Shown here piece after piece: positions 1 through 5,959 of a stretch of 6,189 nt of DNA (position 1 is its first letter; the number at the start of each line of letters is the position of its first letter). Source of the DNA: Candidatus Bathyarchaeota archaeon (lineage in GTDB: Archaea; Thermoproteota; Bathyarchaeia; Bathyarchaeales; B26-1); contig JAGTRH010000084.1 of the NCBI GenBank assembly GCA_018396795.1, positions 1-6,189 of the forward strand, written 5' to 3'. The translations under genes were made by a program, and so were the position numbers. The notes below the pieces were generated by a model. That model searched no databases. It was not told where the DNA came from and saw nothing but the letters and a program-made list of their open reading frames with translations.

Positions 1-1
1 C

Positions 2-1819
2 AATTCGACCCTAATCTCACACACGGGATTCTGGCCCGGCTGCAGAAAATTCACGTTTGCACTCGACCCTATGGTTAACAAGACTTTCGTCGACCTCTCA
101 ATATACATGAGGGACGTGAAGGGGAATGAAATGGTGCAGAACATAACTAGGGCCTTCTACGTTGACACGGTCTACCCATATGGGCTTGCTAAGGTTAAGG
201 GCTTTGTGAAGACTCAGGAAGGACTATCCTGCCCAGGGCTCATGGTTGAGCTCCGAGATTATTGGAATGGCACACTTTATGCGTTGAACTATACTGATGC
301 GAGCGGACGTTACGAGCTTGAATTGAGAATTCCGAGAAACGCATGGTTAGGGGTTTACCTAGACATACCCTCTGTACCGGAAGGCTACTTCAACTATACT
401 TCTGGATTCTTTGTAATCCGGCCTTGGCAGTTTTGGACCTATGAACGGAATGTGACGTTAACACGCTTTTACTCTGGACCGTCAGTACTGCTTGTAGTTG
501 ATGACGATGGTCTTGCTAATATCCCGCTGGGAGTTGACCCTGCAGCTATAACTCAAGTCTTGGGTGACCTATCGCTCCCCTACAGCGTTTGGGTTGAGTC
601 TAAACAGGGCATACCTCCATTAAGTCTTTTAGAGTCTTCAAGGAGCATATTCTGGCATACTGGAACCTACTGGTTGTATGCAATTGAACCACGAGACAGA
701 GCACATCTGATCCAATTGTATAATTTGAATCATCTTTCACTCATAGTGGAGGGAGAAGATGTCGGCTGGGATCTTGGAAACGATGAACTCATTAACAACG
801 TTCTACATGCTACTTGGTTAGTAGATGATACGGATGTTTCAACCTTGAAAGTGACAAATCCCTCGCATCCGATAGCACAGGGGTTGCCTAGCACTTTCAG
901 CTTTCCAAATATGCCTCCATATCTTGACGGTGTTACACCAATCTCCGGGGCTGTAGAAGTTCTCCGGTACAAAGACACACCGTATTCAGCCCTCGTCGCA
1001 TATGAGTCGGGTGAGAAGAGAATAGCCTACGTGGCATTTCCAGTACACTGGCTAGAAGAAGATGTTAGATCACAGTTAATCAGAAACCTGATAATCTGGG
1101 TTATGAAAGCTCAACCCATACCCACTGTGTCTTCTAGGCTTTCGGTTATTGCTCCTGATTTGGCTGCTATTGGTGACTGTGTTAGGGTTACTGTTAGGCT
1201 TACTGATGTTTACGGTGTTCCTATCGCTGGGGAGACTGTTGGCTTTCTCGCTCAAATGTTCTTCCTTAATGGTTCAGACAGGGTTACCATAGATTATTAT
1301 GTGACTAATAGTTCTGGCATGGTTTCCGTAGACTTTCCCGTTGCTCCGGGTGTTGCTGCGGTTAACTTTGAAGGGTTCTTCAGCGGTTCTCCTGATCACA
1401 TTGGCTCCTCTGATCTCAGGACTGTTTTCATACTGCCTAAGATCTACGATGTTTACGTTAAGGTGCCTGACTTCCAGTATGAGGTTCCCGTCAACTCTAC
1501 TACGGAGATGACTATAATCCTGCTTAGAGAGGACGGTGTCCCAATGCCCAATAGGCCTGTCCACTTCAGAACACCGGTTGAAGAAGATGTTGTCTTCGTC
1601 GACGGCCTTGGAAACGAGCTCGGCAGAGAAACCTGGGTTGTGACTGATGAAAACGGCGTGGCTACAGTTAGAATAAAGCCGAAAAAAATGCCAAGCGTGT
1701 TCATCTACGGAGTGCCAATAGCAGTAACATACTATGGTGAAGCAGAATACTACGGCAGCATAACAACCGCAATGTACAAAGCAGTACTGACAAGAGTAAG
1801 CATAAAAGTCACACCGTAA
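2..1819 (+). CDS. Large secreted/surface protein with ThuA-like and Ig-like domains, 5'-truncated by window edge
   Basis: The frame is open from base 2 to the TAA at 1817-1819 (605 codons). The ATG at 71 has no convincing ribosome binding site and the residues before it read as normal beta-sandwich protein, so the real start lies left of the window and no signal peptide can be judged. Numbering from Met-71: residues 1-35 end one beta domain; about 38-130 resemble a carboxypeptidase-regulatory/prealbumin-like fold (VKGFV, TDASGRYEL); 137-346 resemble the ThuA/class I glutamine-amidotransferase-like fold, opening with VLLVVDDDG (139-147); two Ig-like domains follow (about 350-455 and 456-582). 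The expected nucleophile-elbow region reads VEGEDVGWD (226-234) with no cysteine, so amidotransferase chemistry is unlikely. Many N-X-S/T sequons (NKT, NIT, NGT, NYT, NVT, NGS, NSS, NST) fit an extracellular glycoprotein. No C-terminal membrane anchor is seen. The exact function is not recognised. Confidence 0.8.
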   Translation, partial: NSTLISHTGFWPGCRKFTFALDPMVNKTFVDLSIYMRDVKGNEMVQNITRAFYVDTVYPYGLAKVKGFVKTQEGLSCPGLMVELRDYWNGTLYALNYTDASGRYELELRIPRNAWLGVYLDIPSVPEGYFNYTSGFFVIRPWQFWTYERNVTLTRFYSGPSVLLVVDDDGLANIPLGVDPAAITQVLGDLSLPYSVWVESKQGIPPLSLLESSRSIFWHTGTYWLYAIEPRDRAHLIQLYNLNHLSLIVEGEDVGWDLGNDELINNVLHATWLVDDTDVSTLKVTNPSHPIAQGLPSTFSFPNMPPYLDGVTPISGAVEVLRYKDTPYSALVAYESGEKRIAYVAFPVHWLEEDVRSQLIRNLIIWVMKAQPIPTVSSRLSVIAPDLAAIGDCVRVTVRLTDVYGVPIAGETVGFLAQMFFLNGSDRVTIDYYVTNSSGMVSVDFPVAPGVAAVNFEGFFSGSPDHIGSSDLRTVFILPKIYDVYVKVPDFQYEVPVNSTTEMTIILLREDGVPMPNRPVHFRTPVEEDVVFVDGLGNELGRETWVVTDENGVATVRIKPKKMPSVFIYGVPIAVTYYGEAEYYGSITTAMYKAVLTRVSIKVTP

Positions 1820-1828
1820 AAAACACTT
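1586..1828 (+). repeat. Left arm of long inverted repeat (3' end of surface-protein gene)
   Basis: This segment aligns without gaps to the reverse complement of 5947-6189. The five mismatches are at 1604, 1605, 1606, 1639 and 1645, and the 183 bases from 1646 to 1828 are identical. It covers the last 77 codons of the surface-protein gene, the TAA and 9 bases beyond. The two copies diverge immediately after 1828. The left boundary is set only by the window ending at 6189, so the true arm may be longer. Confidence 0.95.
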
Positions 1829-1841
1829 TTCCCCATTTTTT
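1827..1841 (+). terminator. T-rich terminator of the upstream surface-protein gene
   Basis: A T4 run (1827-1830) and a T6 run (1836-1841), separated by CCCCA, begin 8 bases after the TAA at 1817-1819. Archaeal RNA polymerase terminates at U-runs without needing a hairpin, and none is evident here. The position between the end of one gene and the promoter of the next supports the call; nothing direct does. Confidence 0.5.
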
Positions 1842-1910
1842 CTAACCACCTAACAAATACTTGCTCGCTACTTATCATTCGTTTTTGATATTATCAATAT
1901 TTTTAACATA

Positions 1911-1920
1911 AAACTTAAAT
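1911..1920 (+). promoter_or_regulatory. Candidate archaeal TATA/BRE promoter of the glycan operon
   Basis: AAACTTAAAT resembles a purine-rich BRE followed by an archaeal TATA box. With the usual spacing of about 25-27 bases, transcription would start near 1942-1947. That is 5-10 bases before the ATG at 1952 and about 105 bases before the DUF2079 start at 2050. It is the best TATA-like match between the upstream T-runs and the operon, although the whole stretch is AT-rich and chance matches are likely. Confidence 0.4.
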
Positions 1921-1951
1921 TGCTACCTAATTTTACCTCAAGTAGACCTAT

Positions 1952-2053
1952 ATGGGAAGCTGCTCTCTAGCGTGCGTGCACTACACATATGCTAAAAACC
2001 CAAATGCGACATCAATTGAAATCCTGAAAATATTAGAGGGGAGTGGTCAATGA
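1952..2053 (+). CDS. Possible 33-residue leader peptide or small protein, coupled to the DUF2079 gene
   Basis: An ATG at 1952 opens 33 codons ending in TGA at 2051-2053. The stop overlaps the DUF2079 start as ATGA, the same kind of tight junction seen between the other genes of this operon. An in-frame TAG at 1943-1945 rules out a longer N-terminus. The product starts MGSCSLACVHYTYAK and ends IEILKILEGSGQ; it matches no family I recognise and has no clear membrane segment. The ATG lies 5-10 bases after the predicted transcription start, so translation would be leaderless or nearly so. A 33-codon frame can easily arise by chance, and the terminal codons overlap the DUF2079 Shine-Dalgarno, which constrains them independently. 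It could also be the remnant of a decayed gene. Confidence 0.22.
   Translation: MGSCSLACVHYTYAKNPNATSIEILKILEGSGQ
2036..2043 (+). promoter_or_regulatory. Strong Shine-Dalgarno of the DUF2079 gene
   Basis: GAGGGGAG lies six bases before the ATG at 2050. It is the strongest purine-rich ribosome binding site in the window and fixes the start at 2050 although the frame is open upstream. Confidence 0.7.
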
Positions 2054-4098
2054 AAACCATTATGATAAGGTTTTTTCAAATTATTAAGCATGTGCAGAAT
2101 AATATGGTTTCTTTCGACGCTCTTGAAAGTTTTCTTGGCAGAAAATTGCCATGGAAGAACATATATTTAAGTTCTTTATTTGTATGCATAGCAATTTTAA
2201 TCTACGGCACGACATTCTCGTATTTTACGATTTTAAAGCACTATTGCTTCCAGTCCAACGGTTGGGATCTCGGTATCTATATGCAGGCGCTCTATACCAC
2301 AGCATTTTATGGAAGGCCTCTGGAATATACTTTAGAACATGAGTCAAATCCAGCTAATTCTATTTTCGGTATTCACTTCTCACCCTTCCTGTTTTTCTTA
2401 GCTCCCTTATACCGCTTATTCCCTTTTGCAGAAACGCTTCTTATACTACAGAGTTTCATTATTGCATTAGGTAGCTTAGTAGCTTATAGACTTTCCTTTT
2501 TTAAACTAGAAAGCAGAACAGCATCGGTGGTTATTTCTCTGGCATACTTGCTGTCGATTCAGCTTCATCAAACAAACTGGTTTGACTTCCATTTAGAGGC
2601 ATTTATACCTGTTTTAGTTCTTTTAACATACTATTATTATGTTAAAAAGAAATTCTTATTGTCGTACACGTTTTTTCTACTCGCATTATCCACATTCGAA
2701 ATCATGCCAGTTTTACTGTCTCCTTTTGGAATCTACATTATCATTAGAGGACTTGGAAAAAAGAAAGATATAGTATATGGCTTCCTGATAATAGCAACAT
2801 GTGCAGCATGGTTTATTGTTGCAACTAATACCATCTATGTTTTCAATCCTATGCGTCTTTCGTCTTACCAAAATCCATGGAAGAAATGGGGAGACTCTCC
2901 TGTAAATATTGTTCTTGGGATATTGACAGACCCTATTGAAGCCATCCGACATATTTTTACCTATCATCTGGAGGCGAAGGGATTTTATATACTATCGCTA
3001 CTTTTGCCCCTGATGTTTGTCCCCCTTTATGCACCCTTGGAATTCATATTATTAACGCTTCCTTGGATGTTAATGGCTTTCCTGTCGGAAGTTACTGTTT
3101 ATTATATGTTGCAATATGGCAGCTTCCTTATTGGCCAGTTATACATTACAACGATACATGGTTTTTCAAAGATCAAAAAGGCAGACCCTGGTCTAACGTT
3201 ATTTAAGAACTATGCGAGAAATATTTTCATAGCATCTGTTTTAATTTTTAGTATGGCAGGTCCGTTTTCTCTAATACTCCTTTCCAATCCAGATATATAT
3301 TCCGCTATATATGTGGGGGGATTTCCTGTATTAAATGAGCATAAGGAGTTATTAAGAAGCATCCTAGAAATGATACCTGAAAATGCAAGTGTTCTTACTC
3401 AAAACGACATAGTGCCTCATTTAGCTAATAGATTGCAAATTTTCTCTTTTACAATGCCATCTGTGCCACCTGATTACATTGTTTTAGATTTTAGATCGAA
3501 ATGGGTAATACAATCGATGACTGTCATACGTTCAAAATCTACTGCAGATATTGCCTGGAAGTTTTTAAAAAACTATAAATACAGTCCACTTGTTTCGGCA
3601 GATGGAATTTTGCTTTTTAAACTTGGAAAAGAGAACCCTATAATTGATCTACCCCATGTCTTTAGATTTGACTATAAAAACCTATATATGGATGAATGTG
3701 GATCAATAATTTTCGACGCCACTTCAGAAAGTGAGAAAGTTGTGATTTTTAAACCTTCAAATATTCCTTCGATACTATGGTATGGACCTTATGTACCGTT
3801 ATTCCCCGGAAACTATGAAGCCGTCATTAGAGTCAAAATAAAAGGCGTAGAAAATAAAGGCTTTCTACTGGTTGAAATTGTCGACTCTTCAGGAGAAGGC
3901 ATTATAGCAAGAAAAGATGTTCAGAGTTACGAGCTGCATGAGAGTGAATGGTACGAAATTAAAGTGGACTTCTCATTAAGCAAGCCTGCCAAGAGTGTTG
4001 AAGTAAGAGGTTGGGTTTATCTGAATACGGAGGAAATAATACTAGACTACGTGGAATTAAGAAGTAAGCACTTGTTTTATTCATCATATGATGGGTGA
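2050..4098 (+). CDS. DUF2079 family multispanning membrane protein (GT-C-like) with C-terminal beta-rich domain
   Basis: This 682-residue protein has a short cytoplasmic N-terminus and about 9-11 membrane segments (roughly 38-61, 107-125, 128-148, 157-172, 184-197, 203-233, 242-262, 312-345, 350-370, 391-412). DUF2079 hallmarks are visible: WDLGIYMQA (72-80) in the first loop, GRPL (88-91), HFSPFLFFLAPLYRLFP (109-125), DFHLEAF (179-185), and a post-membrane segment with ENASVLTQNDIVPHLANR (444-461) and DYIVLD (475-480). DUF2079 proteins resemble GT-C glycosyltransferases that use polyprenyl-phosphate sugars; Asp73 and Asp179 are candidate catalytic or metal-binding acids. Residues about 555-670 look like an extra jelly-roll domain (YGPYVPLFPGNYEAVIRVK, WYEIKVDF), probably outside the cell. 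The gene heads an operon and overlaps or nearly abuts the methyltransferase. Family assignment is confident; substrate is unknown, and transfer of sugar to lipid or protein is inference. Confidence 0.85.
   Translation: MKTIMIRFFQIIKHVQNNMVSFDALESFLGRKLPWKNIYLSSLFVCIAILIYGTTFSYFTILKHYCFQSNGWDLGIYMQALYTTAFYGRPLEYTLEHESNPANSIFGIHFSPFLFFLAPLYRLFPFAETLLILQSFIIALGSLVAYRLSFFKLESRTASVVISLAYLLSIQLHQTNWFDFHLEAFIPVLVLLTYYYYVKKKFLLSYTFFLLALSTFEIMPVLLSPFGIYIIIRGLGKKKDIVYGFLIIATCAAWFIVATNTIYVFNPMRLSSYQNPWKKWGDSPVNIVLGILTDPIEAIRHIFTYHLEAKGFYILSLLLPLMFVPLYAPLEFILLTLPWMLMAFLSEVTVYYMLQYGSFLIGQLYITTIHGFSKIKKADPGLTLFKNYARNIFIASVLIFSMAGPFSLILLSNPDIYSAIYVGGFPVLNEHKELLRSILEMIPENASVLTQNDIVPHLANRLQIFSFTMPSVPPDYIVLDFRSKWVIQSMTVIRSKSTADIAWKFLKNYKYSPLVSADGILLFKLGKENPIIDLPHVFRFDYKNLYMDECGSIIFDATSESEKVVIFKPSNIPSILWYGPYVPLFPGNYEAVIRVKIKGVENKGFLLVEIVDSSGEGIIARKDVQSYELHESEWYEIKVDFSLSKPAKSVEVRGWVYLNTEEIILDYVELRSKHLFYSSYDG
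4094..4098 (+). promoter_or_regulatory. Shine-Dalgarno GGTGA deciding the methyltransferase start
   Basis: GGTGA overlaps the DUF2079 stop codon and sits five bases before the ATG at 4104. The alternative GTG at 4095 lies inside this motif and has only a weak GATGG upstream, so 4104 is preferred. Confidence 0.5.
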
Positions 4099-4103
4099 AG
4101 CTA

Positions 4104-4829
4104 ATGAGAACAAAGAAACCAGAGGTAAAATTTGAAGAATGGTATTTTAAACATTGGCATCGCTACCATGAAAAGGCATACACTATCCAATTTCTTTATT
4201 ACGATATATTAAGATGGGCCTCTAATAAACTCCAATTAGACTTGTTAAAATGCGAGAAGAAAAAGACGGCCCTAGATTGTGGTTGTGCCCACGGATACGT
4301 TGTAGCTTTGTTGCGGATGCTCGGCTATGAAGCATATGGGATCGATTTATCTTGGCTTTATTTATCGCGATACGCAAAGAATCCTGCACAAGGGAATCTA
4401 ATTTGCTGTGATGTTCATCGGATGCCTATTAAGGATGAAAAAATCCATCTCGTTACAGCTTTTGAGCTAATCGAACACTTGAACAATCAAAGAAACTTCT
4501 TGCTGGAGGTAGGAAGAATTCTCAAGCCTTCTGGTGTGTTTATCGCAACAACACCCTTGGGTTTAAAAGTCTTAGATATCAATTATATGTTTAGAAGCCG
4601 GTTGTTTGGCTACATTTATTTCAGGAATCCAAACATTGAGGGACATGTTTACGAATTCCCTTCATCAAAAATACTGATAAATTTTGTCAAAAATACGAAT
4701 AGATTCTCAGAGATAATCTCAGATATTGTGTGGCTTATGCCCACCTTCTTGTCTAAAAGAAAATATATGCATGTAAAGGCTCCTACGCTAATAGTTCCAA
4801 CGTTAAGACTGGTCTGCGTAAAAAGGTGA
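4104..4829 (+). CDS. Class I SAM-dependent methyltransferase
   Basis: A 241-residue soluble methyltransferase of the Methyltransf_11/23 type. Motif I is LDCGCAHGY (57-65), the SAM-binding glycine-rich loop; the acidic residue ending strand 2 is Asp81 in YGIDLS (78-83); the adenine-side motif is CCDVHRMP (101-108); motif IV is TAFELIEHL (118-126); and RILKPSGVFIATTP (138-151) is the motif V/VI segment. A C-terminal extension of about 90 residues presumably shapes the acceptor site. Such proteins next to glycosyltransferases often methylate sugars, but the sequence does not reveal the acceptor. ATG 4104 is chosen for its Shine-Dalgarno; an alternative GTG at 4095 would add three residues and overlap the DUF2079 stop. 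The stop at 4827-4829 overlaps the next gene (TGATG), which suggests translational coupling. Confidence 0.8.
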   Translation: MRTKKPEVKFEEWYFKHWHRYHEKAYTIQFLYYDILRWASNKLQLDLLKCEKKKTALDCGCAHGYVVALLRMLGYEAYGIDLSWLYLSRYAKNPAQGNLICCDVHRMPIKDEKIHLVTAFELIEHLNNQRNFLLEVGRILKPSGVFIATTPLGLKVLDINYMFRSRLFGYIYFRNPNIEGHVYEFPSSKILINFVKNTNRFSEIISDIVWLMPTFLSKRKYMHVKAPTLIVPTLRLVCVKR

Positions 4830-5908
4830 TGTATTTGGAACTACTGTTTTTTACAGATCCGATAGAAAACTTTTATGGTCCATTAAAACCCCCTCTTCTG
4901 ATAGCGAGAAAATTAAAAAGGCATTTCGACATTACTATTGTCTCTCCATTTATAAGTGAAAAATTTGTTTCAATGCTTAAGCATGAAGGATACGGCGTTA
5001 TAAACCTGAATAAAAAGTATCCCTTTTCAGGTTCTTTATTGACATTTTTCGAATGGCTTTCATTAACTAAATTGAACCCTCAAAAGCATAGAAATACTGC
5101 TATAGTAAACTTTTCTCAGTGTTTTTTAGTTGACGCCAACATTTACTATGCTCAGGGACCAATTACGAAAGCGCTTGATGACATATCTCCAGAAATGAAC
5201 TTTAATTTCAGGGTTTCATATATGTTTGCCAGACCTTTCTTAGTAGCATACGATAAATGGTTTAACAGAAGGCTTAGAGAACGATCCGGGTTCATCATAG
5301 CCAATAGTAGTTTTTGTCGGAGGATGTATGAGGAATGGGGGATAAAGATCGATGGATTAATTTATCCACCGCTTGATTGCGGATTATTTAGGCCGACTAC
5401 TTCTAAACCCTCGGATGATTATATTCTTACTTATATAGGGAAGGAAACCAAGTATTCCGTAATTAAGAAAATAGCCCATTCTGGAATAAAAATTAAAGCT
5501 TTTGGAGCTAAAAATCCATTTATACCTAAAAACATGCTTAAACATCCAAACATAGAGTTTTGGGGTAAAGTAACCGATAGCGAGCTTGTAAACCTGTATT
5601 CCAATGCATTATACACGTTATTCATATTTACTCACGAGCCCTTCGGCTATATCCCTGTTGAAAGTATGGCTTGCGGTACACCCATATTAACCTATGGGAA
5701 GCAAGGTCCCAGTGAAACAATTATTAACAATGTTACAGGCTGGTTAGTTAATGATGATAAAAAGTTGATTGATTACGCTAAAAAAATCTGGAGAAATGGT
5801 TATCCTTCAGATACGAGACTTAAATGTAGAGAGAGATCCTTGAAATTCAATGTCGAGCTTATATCTTGTAAGTGGCTTGAAATTTTATTATCATTGATCA
5901 ATGAGTAG
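4829..5908 (+). CDS. GT4-type family glycosyltransferase (GT-B fold)
   Basis: The 359-residue product has normal length for GT4 and no membrane segment. The N-terminal Rossmann half starts LELLFFTDPIENFYGP, with GPLKPPLLIARKL serving as the substrate loop. The interdomain segment IIANSSFCRRMYEEWG (156-171) followed by IYPPLD (178-183) is typical of GT4. The C-terminal half opens with YILTYIGKE (198-206) and carries the E-x7-E nucleotide-sugar motif EPFGYIPVE (270-278), then MACGTPIL (280-287) and GPSETIINNVTGWLV. It probably transfers a sugar from a nucleotide donor to a lipid-linked or other acceptor on the cytoplasmic side. Three starts are possible: GTG 4826, ATG 4829 (TGATG overlap with the methyltransferase stop) and TTG 4835, which lies 4 bases after AGGTGAT (4824-4830). 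ATG 4829 is chosen for the coupled overlap. Linkage and donor cannot be read from sequence. Confidence 0.82.
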   Translation: MYLELLFFTDPIENFYGPLKPPLLIARKLKRHFDITIVSPFISEKFVSMLKHEGYGVINLNKKYPFSGSLLTFFEWLSLTKLNPQKHRNTAIVNFSQCFLVDANIYYAQGPITKALDDISPEMNFNFRVSYMFARPFLVAYDKWFNRRLRERSGFIIANSSFCRRMYEEWGIKIDGLIYPPLDCGLFRPTTSKPSDDYILTYIGKETKYSVIKKIAHSGIKIKAFGAKNPFIPKNMLKHPNIEFWGKVTDSELVNLYSNALYTLFIFTHEPFGYIPVESMACGTPILTYGKQGPSETIINNVTGWLVNDDKKLIDYAKKIWRNGYPSDTRLKCRERSLKFNVELISCKWLEILLSLINE

Positions 5909-5938
5909 TATTATTTTGAAAATTAGAAAAATTATTCG

Positions 5939-5959
5939 GTAAAAGTAAGTGTTTTTTAC
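5939..5959. terminator. Candidate bidirectional terminator between convergent genes
   Basis: GTAAAA (5939-5944) and TTTTAC (5954-5959) can pair as a weak 6-bp stem around a 9-base loop. A T6 run (5952-5957) reads downstream of the plus-strand operon. For the minus-strand gene, runs of A on the plus strand (5941-5944 and 5927-5931) give U-runs in its transcript. Only 47 bases separate the two stop codons, so each gene's termination signal probably overlaps the other's 3' end. The stem is weak and the T-runs matter more. Confidence 0.35.

Larger units (their letters stand above)
1842..2049. other. Intergenic region between surface-protein gene and glycan operon
   Basis: These 208 bases are AT-rich, especially 1880-1935. 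They hold a candidate TATA-like box (1911-1920), a possible 33-codon ORF starting at 1952, and the Shine-Dalgarno of the DUF2079 gene (2036-2043). I saw no tRNA, no extended stem-loop and no transposon end. Apart from the imperfect 5-bp palindrome at 1885-1897, nothing here looks like an operator. Confidence 0.6.

Noticed and set aside
730..978. Minus-strand open frame of 82 codons
   Set aside because: Antisense to the ThuA-like domain; serine-rich low-information translation and no ribosome binding site support.
1274..1849. A 191-codon open frame on the minus strand, and a shorter one at 1453-1704
   Set aside because: They lie wholly or almost wholly antisense to the surface-protein gene. 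The translation is cysteine- and histidine-rich with no recognisable domain, and its openness is explained by the unusual third-position codon bias of the sense gene.
1885..1897. Small palindrome TTGAT-ATT-ATCAA upstream of the candidate TATA box
   Set aside because: Five-base arms in a very AT-rich stretch are expected by chance; kept only as a weak operator possibility.
2151..2342. Plus-strand open frame of 63 codons inside the DUF2079 gene
   Set aside because: Out of frame with a gene carrying clear family motifs; no independent evidence.
2149..2887. CCATGGAAGAA occurs twice in the DUF2079 gene (near 2149 and 2877)
   Set aside because: An 11-base match encoding Pro-Trp-Lys in both places, with no extension on either side; likely coincidence.
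2713..2967. Minus-strand open frame of 84 codons, and a similar one at 5431-5625
   Set aside because: Both are antisense to well-supported genes and show no protein-like domain pattern.
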